From Flavobacterium lipolyticum (GTDB lineage Bacteria > Bacteroidota > Bacteroidia > Flavobacteriales > Flavobacteriaceae): a stretch of DNA of 64,000 nt. This document shows, in pieces, positions 17,019 to 24,826 of the stretch (position 1 is its first letter; every line of letters starts with the position of its first letter). The position numbers and the translations under genes were made by a program. The notes under the pieces were generated by a model. The model ran no database searches, had not been told where the DNA came from, and saw only the letters and a program-made list of their open reading frames with translations. The stretch spans positions 186,001 through 250,000 of the forward strand of contig NZ_JAJJMN010000002.1 of the NCBI RefSeq assembly GCF_020905335.1, in the 5' to 3' direction.

Positions 17019-17645
17019 ATGAAAAAAAAACTTTTTGTTCTATTAATGATGATTTGTGTTACTATAATGTATCCACAAGCAAACAAAGGTAAATACAATG
17101 CTATTAATGATTATCTCACAGTATTAGTAAAAGACACGACCAAAACTATAGTTATTGTTAAAGAAAAAATAAGTCCAAACGAAGCCTTGAGATTATTTTC
17201 AGGAGGAAAACTTAATAATATTCCTTTTAGCAGAGTAAATGGCATTGAGGAAAGGCTTGGAGGAATTTTAGAACCTCTTTATAAGGAAAATGATTTTCAG
17301 AAAATGCGTAAAAAATATCAAAACGATGCAAATGAAGGCAGGAGCTATTTTGCAAAGAACACAAGATGGAATTCAGCTGACTTTAAATTGAAAACTATCT
17401 TTTATGAGACTTTTGATACCATTATATTTAAAAGAGGGAAAGGTATACCTATTTACAGATACACTACACAAATGATTGCTTTATCTGAGCCTATGTATTA
17501 CAAAGGAAGAAAATACTTAGTTATCGCTGTTGGAATTGGAGACACTACTCCTATTGGCTATCTTAATAATTATATTATCATAATGAAAAAGATAAATAAC
17601 AAATGGCAGGTAATTCAGAGAGGTGAGAAATACTGGGTTGATTAA
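17019..17645 (+). CDS. Secreted hypothetical protein, paralog 1
   Basis: 208 residues with signal peptide (MKKKLFVLLMMICVTIMYPQ). It is unrecognised. It is clearly homologous to the next gene along its whole length: shared KYNAINDYLTVLVKDTTKT, GGILEPLYKENDFQKMRKKY and the C-terminal WQVIQRGEKYWVD. It lies 2 bp after the zincin lipoprotein stop and 11 bp before the start of paralog 2, so the three are co-transcribed. A periplasmic or surface partner of the lipoprotein is the simplest reading. Confidence 0.75.
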   Translation: MKKKLFVLLMMICVTIMYPQANKGKYNAINDYLTVLVKDTTKTIVIVKEKISPNEALRLFSGGKLNNIPFSRVNGIEERLGGILEPLYKENDFQKMRKKYQNDANEGRSYFAKNTRWNSADFKLKTIFYETFDTIIFKRGKGIPIYRYTTQMIALSEPMYYKGRKYLVIAVGIGDTTPIGYLNNYIIIMKKINNKWQVIQRGEKYWVD

Positions 17646-17656
17646 AATTGTGTGCT

Positions 17657-18283
17657 ATGAAAAAGAAGTTTTTGATCCTATTATTTATATTGGGGCTTAA
17701 TACAGTTTATCCACAATCAAAAAATGATAAATACGATGCTATTAATGGCCATTTGTCAGAATTAGTAAAAGATACTACCAAAACTGTTATGATAATTAAA
17801 GAAAAAATAAGTGCAAATCAAATTTTAAAACTTTTTGCTGAAGGAAAACTCAGTGATGCACCATTTAATCGAAAAAATGGCACACAAATAAGGGAAGCTG
17901 GGATTTTAGAACCTCTTTATGATGAAAATGATTTCCAGAAGATGCGAAAGAAATATCAGGATGATAAGAATGAGGGTAGATATGGATTTTCTAAAAACAC
18001 AAATTGGGAGGCCTCAGATTTTAAACTAAAAAACATCTATATAGAACCACATGACACTATAATGTTTAAAAAAGAAAGAGCATTACCCTTATACAAATAC
18101 GAAACATTACTAATTGCATTGTCTGATCCAATTTACTACAAAAATAGAGACTATTTGGTCATGGCAATAGCTATTCAAAAATCAAATCCTCTTTATTCCC
18201 CTAAATATTATGTTATTGTAATGAAAAAAACAAACAAAAAATGGCAAGAGATTCAAAGAGGTGAACAATATTGGTTTGATTAA
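17657..18283 (+). CDS. Secreted hypothetical protein, paralog 2
   Basis: 208 residues from the ATG at 17657. An in-frame ATG nine bases earlier would only add MCA in front of the signal peptide (MKKKFLILLFILGLNTVYPQ), so the later start is preferred and gives the same length as paralog 1. It has the same conserved blocks as paralog 1, including ILEPLYDENDFQKMRKKY and WQEIQRGEQYWFD. It is a recent-looking tandem duplication, and a decayed start of a third copy follows at 18284-18326. Confidence 0.75.
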   Translation: MKKKFLILLFILGLNTVYPQSKNDKYDAINGHLSELVKDTTKTVMIIKEKISANQILKLFAEGKLSDAPFNRKNGTQIREAGILEPLYDENDFQKMRKKYQDDKNEGRYGFSKNTNWEASDFKLKNIYIEPHDTIMFKKERALPLYKYETLLIALSDPIYYKNRDYLVMAIAIQKSNPLYSPKYYVIVMKKTNKKWQEIQRGEQYWFD

Positions 18284-18326
18284 ATTGTGTGTTGTGAAAA
18301 AGAAATACTTTAATTCTGTTTGTTAA
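18284..18326 (+). pseudogene. Remnant start of a third paralog copy
   Basis: The junction after paralog 2, 'gattaaattgtgtgttgtga', repeats the junction before it ('gattaaaattgtgtgctatg'), with ATG changed to GTG. The frame GTG-AAA-AAG-AAA starts like the paralog signal peptide and then stops after ten codons (TAA at 18324-18326). It is best read as a deleted third duplicate. Confidence 0.55.
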
Positions 18327-18360
18327 ACCCAACAGATTTCTAAAATCTGTCGGGTTTAAT
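18325..18360 (+). terminator. Terminator of the lipoprotein/paralog operon
   Basis: The arms AAACCCAACAGATTT (18325-18339) and AAATCTGTCGGGTTT (18343-18357) pair around CTA with one offset. The T run afterwards is short. Confidence 0.65.
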
Positions 18361-18459
18361 TATAGATTCACAAAATAAAAATTACAAATTCATTCCGCCT
18401 GAAACCTCAATGCGTTGTGCATTTGCCCAGCATGCCTCTTCGGTACATAAAAAGGCAAC

Positions 18460-18609
18460 TTCAAGTTTCAGGTTTCAAGTTTCAGGTTTTAGGTTTCAGG
18501 TTTCAGGTTTTAGGTTTTTAGTTTCAAGTTTCAAGTTTCAAGTTTCAAGTTTCAAGTTTCAAGTTTCAAGTTTCAAGTTTCAAGTTTCAGGTTTCAGGTT
18601 TCAGGTTTT
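18460..18609. repeat. Heptamer tandem repeat (TTTCAAG/TTTCAGG/TTTTAGG), about 21 copies
   Basis: About 150 bp of 7-bp units of the same family as 1870-1950, with occasional single-base variants. It lies in the gap between the lipoprotein operon and the 2H phosphoesterase gene. Confidence 0.9.
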
Positions 18610-18616
18610 CTACTCT

Positions 18617-18674
18617 TCACATCTCACATCTCACATCTCACATCTTGCATCTTGCATCTCACATCTCACATCTC
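18617..18674. repeat. Second heptamer tandem repeat (CACATCT), about 8 copies
   Basis: CACATCT units, two of them mutated to TGCATCT, begin 8 bp after the end of the TTTCAAG tract. Two unrelated 7-bp repeats side by side fill this gap. Confidence 0.88.
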
Positions 18675-18685
18675 CCAATAAACAT

Positions 18686-19246
18686 TTAAAACAAAGTTCC
18701 CTGTATAAGTTCCGGCTGCGGATTACTGCCAAAAGGAAAAGAATCAATGACAAAAAACTGTTTTCTTACGGGATCTAATTCACGGAGAATAATTTCTTTA
18801 CAGGAAAAATCCATTGCAATTGTGGTAAAAAGCTGTGATGCGACTTTAAGATTTTCAGCAGTTAGTTTTCTGCCGATAGAAATATGCGGATCACTGCTTT
18901 TTTTAAGGTTGGAAAGTAGTAACGCTTTCTGTGTCTTTTTCATGACAGGCTGTAAACTCTTTTTTGATTCTTCACTTGGAGCAATGAAAAAAGCACCGCT
19001 TTCGTACGAGTTAAAATCATCCAAATGTACCTGAAACGGAGTAAAGGTATCGCAAACATTAAAAAGCTTTTGCTTGAATTTATCCAGTTGAGAATCGTCA
19101 GTTGTAAACTCGCAAATCGTAATATGTGCCACCGAATTTTTACTGTTGAACCAGCCAATTTTAGTTGCCAGAAGTTCTTTCATGGTTTTGATGGCCTCAA
19201 TTATTTCTGGTGAAGGATGAATGACAACTGAATATTTCTTTTCCAT
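18686..19246 (-). CDS. 2H phosphoesterase (2'-5' RNA ligase/LigT-like)
   Basis: 186 residues. The two HxTx-type motifs that define the 2H superfamily are HITI at 41-44 and HISI at 121-124, about 80 residues apart as in LigT/CPDase proteins. No signal peptide is present, so it is cytoplasmic. Family members hydrolyse 2',3'-cyclic phosphates or join RNA ends; which one applies here is unknown. The 3' end abuts the CACATCT repeat tract (12 bp). Confidence 0.85.
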   Translation of the reverse strand: MEKKYSVVIHPSPEIIEAIKTMKELLATKIGWFNSKNSVAHITICEFTTDDSQLDKFKQKLFNVCDTFTPFQVHLDDFNSYESGAFFIAPSEESKKSLQPVMKKTQKALLLSNLKKSSDPHISIGRKLTAENLKVASQLFTTIAMDFSCKEIILRELDPVRKQFFVIDSFPFGSNPQPELIQGTLF

Positions 19247-19289
19247 TTTAACGTTCGATTTTTGGCAAATTTAAAGAATTTGTTGGCAT

Positions 19290-19604
19290 CTAAATCTTTC
19301 CTTTCAGATGCAATCGATATTCAATTTCTGATTTTAATAAACCGCTTCCTCCTCCAAAATGTTCAATTACTTCAACATCAGGCTGCTGTTTTAAACAAAA
19401 AGAAGTAAACTCTTTTTCGATATGATCTTCGATCCCCGAACTCAAAAGGACAATATCTATTTTGTGGTTCAGAAAATAATCCTGAGCCAGTTTTTCGTCA
19501 TTAAAACCAACTGCATTCCAGTTTTCGTAAGCATTTACTAATCGGAGCAAAATCTCAAGAATGGCTTGGTTCTTTCCAAGCAGTAAGAATTCGTATGTTT
19601 TCAT
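19290..19604 (-). CDS. Small receiver-like hypothetical protein
   Basis: 104 residues. The pattern EFLLLGKNQAILEILLRLVNAYENW...DIVLLSSGIEDHIEKEF resembles the first half of a CheY-like fold (strand, helix, then a strand ending in LLSSG), but the usual phospho-Asp position is Ser. No output domain is present. It is upstream of the 2H phosphoesterase on the same strand with a 43-bp gap, so possibly co-transcribed. Function unknown. Confidence 0.65.
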   Translation of the reverse strand: MKTYEFLLLGKNQAILEILLRLVNAYENWNAVGFNDEKLAQDYFLNHKIDIVLLSSGIEDHIEKEFTSFCLKQQPDVEVIEHFGGGSGLLKSEIEYRLHLKGKI

Positions 19605-19627
19605 AGATAATAGTTTTTAGAATTCTT

Positions 19628-19845
19628 TCTAAGATGCTAAGGTGCTGCGCTACTAAGGTTCTAAGATTCCATAAGTTTAGTAACTTTAGGCCTTAATAGC
19701 TTAGAAAAAAAGTCTGTATTTTACAAATGTACTAGTAAAGAGCTTGTTGTAACTTAATCTAGAATAAGAAAACTTCGAAAATTTGTAAAACCTTAGCACC
19801 TTCGTGCCTTAGTATCTAAGCACCTTAGTTTCTTAGTCCCTTAAA
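19628..19845. repeat. CTTAG-rich inverted repeats
   Basis: The left block (around 19628-19662, GCTAAGGTGCTG...CTAAGGTTCTAAG) and right block (around 19791-19840, CCTTAGCACC...CTTAGTATCTAAGCACC) are inverted relatives. Similar blocks flank the GH28 gene at 46712-48061. Confidence 0.6.
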
Positions 19846-20149
19846 AAAAAACAAAAGATTTTACAGCTGTAGTGCTTCAGATAGTCAGTGACTTAGCGTT
19901 TTTGGGAGGAAAAAGTTTTTCATAATGCGGAAAGCCGTAATGATTTCTCTAAAGTTGCTTGTAATTTCGCGCCATAATAACGGGTAATTATGCTGTGTTT
20001 ACCTTTTTAGACCGCATAATAGGTTGTTATAATTAACTGTTTTTGGAGAAACAATTTTTTTAATTACAATGAAAATTAGACTTATTCATTTGATCGTGGA
20101 TATAAGCTTTGTATGAATTTGCAGGATTACAAAAGAGTCTGATTTTTAT

Positions 20150-20203
20150 AGGGTTTTTAGATTTGGTTATTGGGTTATCCGGATCTAAAGACCCTTTTTT
20201 TTA
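20150..20203 (+). terminator. Plus-strand terminator with no plus-strand CDS in front
   Basis: AGGGTTTTTAGAT (20150-20162) pairs with ATCTAAAGACCCT (20183-20195), followed by eight T. The single non-canonical pair is G-U only in plus-strand RNA, so a plus transcript is favoured. The 614-bp gap 19605-20218 otherwise holds the CTTAG repeats and, as tiny frames, only 20 codons at 19925 and 15 codons at 20069. Confidence 0.65.
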
Positions 20204-20218
20204 TTCTTCCTACTACTA

Positions 20219-21145
20219 TTATAAGTAGCCATTAATTTTAAGCCATTCTTCGCAATCTCGGGTCCAAAATTTACTAGTACTATTTAAGCCCAATCCAAAA
20301 CCATGACCTCCTTTTTCATAAAGATGTAATTCAGCTGAAACCCCGTTTCGTTTAAGCGCCAGATAATAATTAATACTGTTCTCTGGTAAAACGGCTTTGT
20401 CGTCTGTGGCATGAATCAGGAAAGCGGGAGGAGTTTTTGAAGTAACTTTCTTTTCGTTAGAATAAAAATCACGTACTTCCTGTGAGGGATTATTCCCCAG
20501 TAAACTACTTTGCGAGCCTTTGTGTGTAATCTCATTTTGCATGGATATTACCGGATAAATTAAAAGTGAAAAATCCGGGCGTGCACTTGTTTTAGATTTT
20601 GTATCGTAAGTTATCTCGTCGTAATGTGTTGCCAGGGTTGAGGCTAAATGACCTCCGGCCGAGAAGCCAATAATCCCTATTTTGTTAACATCTATGCTGT
20701 ATTTTGTTGCATTTTGCCTTACGTGACGTATAGCTTCCTGTGCGTCCTGTAATGGTCCGTTTTTTTTATCTTTCATGATTAGATCATTAGGTAATCGGTA
20801 TTTGACAACAAAAGCTGCAATTCCCAGGCTATTGAGCCAGTTGGCGACTTTGGTGCCTTCTTTATCAATGGCTAAATGTTGGTATCCTCCTCCCGGAAAA
20901 ATAAGAACAGCAGTTTGATTGGGTTTAGTTTGTTTAGGTAAAAAAACACTCAATGTTGGAACGGTAACTAAACGTGTACTCTGCACTTTTCCGTCTATAA
21001 AAGATTCATTTTCCTTGTATTCCGGAGCTTTTATTTCATCAGGGATTGTATTCCAGAGCGGTATAATTTCATTTTGTGCATGTATAGTAGTGTGCATGAA
21101 GGTGAATAAAAATAAGGTTAGAAGTAATTCTTTTACATTTTTCAT
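20219..21145 (-). CDS. Secreted alpha/beta-hydrolase esterase (pectin acetylesterase candidate)
   Basis: 308 residues: a signal peptide (to about residue 23, IHAQ), oxyanion segment FPGGGYQHL (~83-91), nucleophile elbow GFSAGG with Ser162, the acid in HATDDKAVLP and the catalytic His in KGGHGFGLG near the C-terminus. It belongs to the BD-FAE/acetyl-xylan-esterase-like group of carbohydrate esterases. It is divergent from exuT at the left edge of the pectin locus, and removing acetyl or feruloyl groups from pectin would fit. A related enzyme is encoded at 39581-40525. Confidence 0.85.
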   Translation of the reverse strand: MKNVKELLLTLFLFTFMHTTIHAQNEIIPLWNTIPDEIKAPEYKENESFIDGKVQSTRLVTVPTLSVFLPKQTKPNQTAVLIFPGGGYQHLAIDKEGTKVANWLNSLGIAAFVVKYRLPNDLIMKDKKNGPLQDAQEAIRHVRQNATKYSIDVNKIGIIGFSAGGHLASTLATHYDEITYDTKSKTSARPDFSLLIYPVISMQNEITHKGSQSSLLGNNPSQEVRDFYSNEKKVTSKTPPAFLIHATDDKAVLPENSINYYLALKRNGVSAELHLYEKGGHGFGLGLNSTSKFWTRDCEEWLKINGYL

Positions 21146-21433
21146 GAATTATGGAAGTGTTTAAATGGGTTGAAAAAGTATTTCAAAACAAAGTTTTTCG
21201 GGATCTGTTTTACGCTTTTGTAAAAATGTAACAAATGACTTTTGCTTCGCAGACCTGATGATTAAGGTAAATTGATCAAAAGTGAAAGTTTTTTGGACAA
21301 TTTTGATAGATAAAACGGTTAAGTTTGTAAAAATAGCTTTTAACAAATATATTACTTAAAATGTAATTTAAAGTATTTTTTTTTGAGCGATCTGTTTAAT
21401 TATGTGTTGAAATTAAATTTTTATATAATTTAT

Positions 21434-21477
21434 TTGGAATATAAAGATTTAAAACTATATTTGTGCAATCGATTACA
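21434..21477 (+). promoter_or_regulatory. exuT promoter with LacI-type operator
   Basis: TTG at 21434-21436, a 19-bp spacer and TATATTTG at 21456-21463 form a full Bacteroidetes promoter. TGCAATCGATTACA (21464-21477) follows directly, placing the operator over the start of transcription, where a LacI-type repressor would block it. The same arrangement stands before kduI and the GH28 gene. The rest of the 442-bp gap 21146-21587 shows nothing else I can name. Confidence 0.8.
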
Positions 21478-21587
21478 TTTATTTAATTTTGTTGCATTTA
21501 ATTCATAGGTATTGTAATTTTTATATCGTGTTTGAACAGCAGATTAAATGAGCCGGAAAACTATCAACTTTATAATAAACCATTACC

Positions 21588-23057
21588 ATGAACCAAACAG
21601 ATGCAGTTATTATGACCCAATCCAAAAAATCTACAGGAAGTTATCGTTGGAGTATATGTGGATTGCTTTTTTTTGCAACCACTATCAACTATTTAGACAG
21701 ACAGGTACTTTCTTTAACGTGGAGCGATTTTATCGCACCTGAGTTTCATTGGACTAATAATGACTACGGAAATATAACCGCCTTGTTTTCTATTTTTTAC
21801 GCAGTTTCATTACTGTTTGCCGGTAGATTTGTAGATTGGATGGATACTAAACGAGGATTTCTGTGGGCCATTGGTATCTGGTCTTTTGGGGCTTGTCTTC
21901 ACGCTTTTTGTGGCATTGCCACAGCCGGAATCATTACTGGGAACTGGTTTGTAGGTTTCGAGGGCGCCAAGGAGGCAATTCACCTTGTGAAAGACACCGG
22001 ATTGGTCATTAATGTAAGTGTAACGCTGTTCATCTTTGCCCGTTTTGTTTTAGCAGTGGGTGAAGCAGGAAATTTTCCGGCCGCGATTAAAACGACGGCT
22101 GAATATTTTCCTAAAAAAGACAGAGCATTTTCTACCAGTATTTTCAATGCCGGCGCTACTGTTGGTGCTTTGGCAGCTCCTATATCTATTCCGTTTATCG
22201 CAGAATCTTTCGGATGGGAAATGGCCTTTATCATCATTGGTGCTTTAGGTTTTGTCTGGATGGGATTTTGGATTTTCATGTATGATAAGCCTGAAAAACA
22301 CCCAAAAGTAAGTGCATCAGAATTAGAGTATATACAACAAGATGATATTATAGACAGCAAACTAAAAGGCTATGTGCCGGAAACCAAAGACAAAGTTTCT
22401 TTTGTCGATTGTTTTAAATACAAACAAACCTGGGCATTTGCTTTTGGGAAGTTTATGACCGATGGGGTATGGTGGTTTTTCTTATTCTGGACTCCGGCTT
22501 ACCTAAGTTCGGTTTACGGTATGGATTCTACTGAGGCGGCTCTTCCTTTATTCGTTTTATATATGATAACCCTGCTGTCAATTATAGGAGGCTGGCTGCC
22601 AACCTATTTTGTTGAGAAGAAAGGAATGAACCCCTATGAAGGCAGAATGAGAGCAATGCTAATTTTTGCATTCTTTCCCTTGTTGGCCTTGATTGCACAG
22701 CCTTTAGGATACATCAGTTATTGGATTCCCGTTATTATTATTGGTATCGCAGGTGCAGCTCATCAATCATGGTCGGCTAATATTTTTACGACTGTAGGGG
22801 ATATGTTTCCTAAAAAAGCAATTGCAACGATCACTGGTATTGGAGGTTTGGCCGGAGGCATTGGTTCTACTTTTATCAATAAAGGTTCTGGGATGCTGTT
22901 TGATTATGCTAAAGAAAGCAATATGTCATTTATGGGTTTTCACGGAATTGAAGCCGGATATTTTATCATTTTCTCTATTTGCGCTATTTGTTACCTGACA
23001 GGCTGGTCTGTAATGAAAATGTTAGTACCTAAATACAGTCCGATTACCAATCTTTAA
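21588..23057 (+). CDS. exuT: Hexuronate MFS transporter
   Basis: 489 residues with twelve predicted membrane spans. The signature SICGLLFFATTINYLDRQVLSL in TM1 and the Asp/Arg-rich loop 2-3 (GRFVDWMDTKRGF) are those of the ACS family (ExuT/GudP). It imports galacturonate/glucuronate, and probably unsaturated products, across the inner membrane. A second in-frame Met at 21624 is a possible start. It has its own operator-controlled promoter and lies 110 bp before kduI. Family assignment is strong; exact substrate rests on the neighbouring uxa/kdu genes. Confidence 0.92.
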   Translation: MNQTDAVIMTQSKKSTGSYRWSICGLLFFATTINYLDRQVLSLTWSDFIAPEFHWTNNDYGNITALFSIFYAVSLLFAGRFVDWMDTKRGFLWAIGIWSFGACLHAFCGIATAGIITGNWFVGFEGAKEAIHLVKDTGLVINVSVTLFIFARFVLAVGEAGNFPAAIKTTAEYFPKKDRAFSTSIFNAGATVGALAAPISIPFIAESFGWEMAFIIIGALGFVWMGFWIFMYDKPEKHPKVSASELEYIQQDDIIDSKLKGYVPETKDKVSFVDCFKYKQTWAFAFGKFMTDGVWWFFLFWTPAYLSSVYGMDSTEAALPLFVLYMITLLSIIGGWLPTYFVEKKGMNPYEGRMRAMLIFAFFPLLALIAQPLGYISYWIPVIIIGIAGAAHQSWSANIFTTVGDMFPKKAIATITGIGGLAGGIGSTFINKGSGMLFDYAKESNMSFMGFHGIEAGYFIIFSICAICYLTGWSVMKMLVPKYSPITNL

Positions 23058-23132
23058 GGATTACAGATAAAGAAACAATTATAAAAAAAGAATAAATTTT
23101 ACAATCAATTATGGTTTTTAAGGATAAAAATT

Positions 23133-23154
23133 TAATTTTGTGCAATCGATTACA
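23133..23154 (+). promoter_or_regulatory. kduI operon promoter with LacI-type operator
   Basis: TAATTTTG at 23133-23140 is followed immediately by TGCAATCGATTACA (23141-23154), identical to the exuT operator. No good TTG is seen at the -33 distance. It drives the eight-gene catabolic operon. Confidence 0.75.
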
Positions 23155-23167
23155 TTAATTTAAAATT

Positions 23168-24004
23168 ATGACAAAATATAGTTCAAGATACGCGTCAAGC
23201 CCGGAAGCTGTAAAAAAATATGACACTCAGGAATTGAGAAACGAATTCTTAATTGACGATTTAATGCAGGAAGATGAGATTGTGTTAACCTATTCTCATT
23301 ATGACAGATATATAGCAGGATCGGCAGTTCCGTTGAAAGATCTTACTTTGGAAAGTATTGATCCGTTGAAAGCAGGTTACTTTCTGGAAAGAAGAGAAAT
23401 GGGAATTATCAACGTAGGTGGCAAAGGGACTGTGATTGTTGAAGGAGTTTCTTTCGAATTAGCGTTTAAAGATGCTTTGTACATCGGAAGCGGTAATCAG
23501 GAAGTGATCTTTAAAAGTGATGATCCTAAAAATCCTGCAAAATATTATATCAATTCTGCTCCGGCACACAGCACATATCCAACCGTAAAGGTGAGTTTGG
23601 CAGAAGCAAACAAGCTGGAATTGGGAACTATGGAGACAGCTAATCACCGTACCGTAAATCAAATGATTATAGGAGGTGTTGTAACCACTTGTCAATTACA
23701 GATGGGAATGACGGAATTAAGACCCGGAAGTGTCTGGAACACCATGCCGGCACACGTACACGATCGCAGAATGGAAGTTTATTTTTATTTGGATATTCCC
23801 GAAAATCAGGCCGTTTGTCATTTTATGGGACAGCCTCAGGAAACGAGACACATTTGGATGAACAATCATCAGGCGGTTATTTCACCACCATGGTCGATTC
23901 ATTCAGGATCCGGAACCAGTAATTATACTTTTATCTGGGGAATGGCGGGTGAGAATTTGGATTACGGAGATATGGATGTGTGTAAAATCACTGATTTAAG
24001 ATAA
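23168..24004 (+). CDS. kduI: 5-dehydro-4-deoxy-D-glucuronate isomerase
   Basis: 278 residues, the standard KduI length. The cupin metal-binding region MPAHVHDRRMEVYFYLD and the block EVIFKSDDPKNPAKYYINSAPAHSTYPT match the family. It converts 5-keto-4-deoxyuronate, the spontaneous product of unsaturated galacturonate released by pectate lyases and GH105 enzymes, to 3-deoxy-D-glycero-2,5-hexodiulosonate. It is the first gene of the catabolic operon, 5 bp before kduD. Confidence 0.97.
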   Translation: MTKYSSRYASSPEAVKKYDTQELRNEFLIDDLMQEDEIVLTYSHYDRYIAGSAVPLKDLTLESIDPLKAGYFLERREMGIINVGGKGTVIVEGVSFELAFKDALYIGSGNQEVIFKSDDPKNPAKYYINSAPAHSTYPTVKVSLAEANKLELGTMETANHRTVNQMIIGGVVTTCQLQMGMTELRPGSVWNTMPAHVHDRRMEVYFYLDIPENQAVCHFMGQPQETRHIWMNNHQAVISPPWSIHSGSGTSNYTFIWGMAGENLDYGDMDVCKITDLR

Positions 24005-24009
24005 AAAAT

Positions 24010-24801
24010 ATGGCAAACTCATTATTTGATATAAACGGAAAAGTTGCTCTGATTACAGGAAGTACACACGGACTGGGAATGGCAATGGCAAAAGGATTAG
24101 GAGAGGCGGGTGCGACAATTGTGGTAAACGGAAATTCTTCTCAGCAAAAAATTGATGATGCCGTAGCGGAACTTCAAAAAGAAGGGATTCATGCAGTGGG
24201 GTATAAGTTTAATGTAACGGACGAGATGGAAGTTATTGCTGCAGTTAAGAAAATTGAAAATGAAGTGGGCCCAATTGATATCCTGATTAACAATGCAGGG
24301 ATTATTAAAAGAATTCCGCTGATTGAAATGGAGGTAGCCGATTTTAAAGAGGTTATTGATATTGATTTGGTGAGTCCGTTTATTGTATCAAAGCATGTGG
24401 TGAGAGGGATGATTGAAAGAAGGCAGGGAAAAATAATCAATATTTGTTCGATGATGAGCGAGTTGGGCCGTAGTACAGTAGGAGCTTATGCTGCTGCGAA
24501 AGGCGGTTTGAAAATGCTGACCAAAAATATGGCTACCGAATGGGCCAAACATAATGTTCAGATTAACGGAATTGGTCCGGGGTATTTTGCTACCGAACAG
24601 ACCAAACCTATTAGAGTGGACGGGCATCCTTTTAATGATTTTATCATCAGTAGAACACCGGCTGCAAAATGGGGAGAAGCAAGTGATCTGGCCGGAGCGG
24701 CTATATTTTTATCTTCAAAAGCCAGCGATTTTGTGAACGGTCACATTTTGTATGTCGATGGTGGAATCTTAGCAACAATCGGAAAGCCATCAAACGAATA
24801 A
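24010..24801 (+). CDS. kduD: 2-dehydro-3-deoxy-D-gluconate 5-dehydrogenase (SDR)
   Basis: 263 residues of the short-chain dehydrogenase family: TGSTHGLGMAMA nucleotide motif (~16-27), NNAG, active-site Ser in ICSMMSELG and YAAAKGG (Tyr-x-x-x-Lys). It reduces 3-deoxy-D-glycero-2,5-hexodiulosonate to 2-keto-3-deoxygluconate using NAD(P)H. Directly after kduI in the same operon, it completes the unsaturated-uronate branch. SDR specificity is assigned from this context. Confidence 0.94.
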   Translation: MANSLFDINGKVALITGSTHGLGMAMAKGLGEAGATIVVNGNSSQQKIDDAVAELQKEGIHAVGYKFNVTDEMEVIAAVKKIENEVGPIDILINNAGIIKRIPLIEMEVADFKEVIDIDLVSPFIVSKHVVRGMIERRQGKIINICSMMSELGRSTVGAYAAAKGGLKMLTKNMATEWAKHNVQINGIGPGYFATEQTKPIRVDGHPFNDFIISRTPAAKWGEASDLAGAAIFLSSKASDFVNGHILYVDGGILATIGKPSNE

Positions 24802-24826
24802 TTATTTCAATTACATTAAAAAAATC

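Noticed and set aside
18460..18674. CRISPR or origin iterons
   Set aside because: Units are 7 bp and directly contiguous without spacers; no replication initiator gene is nearby.
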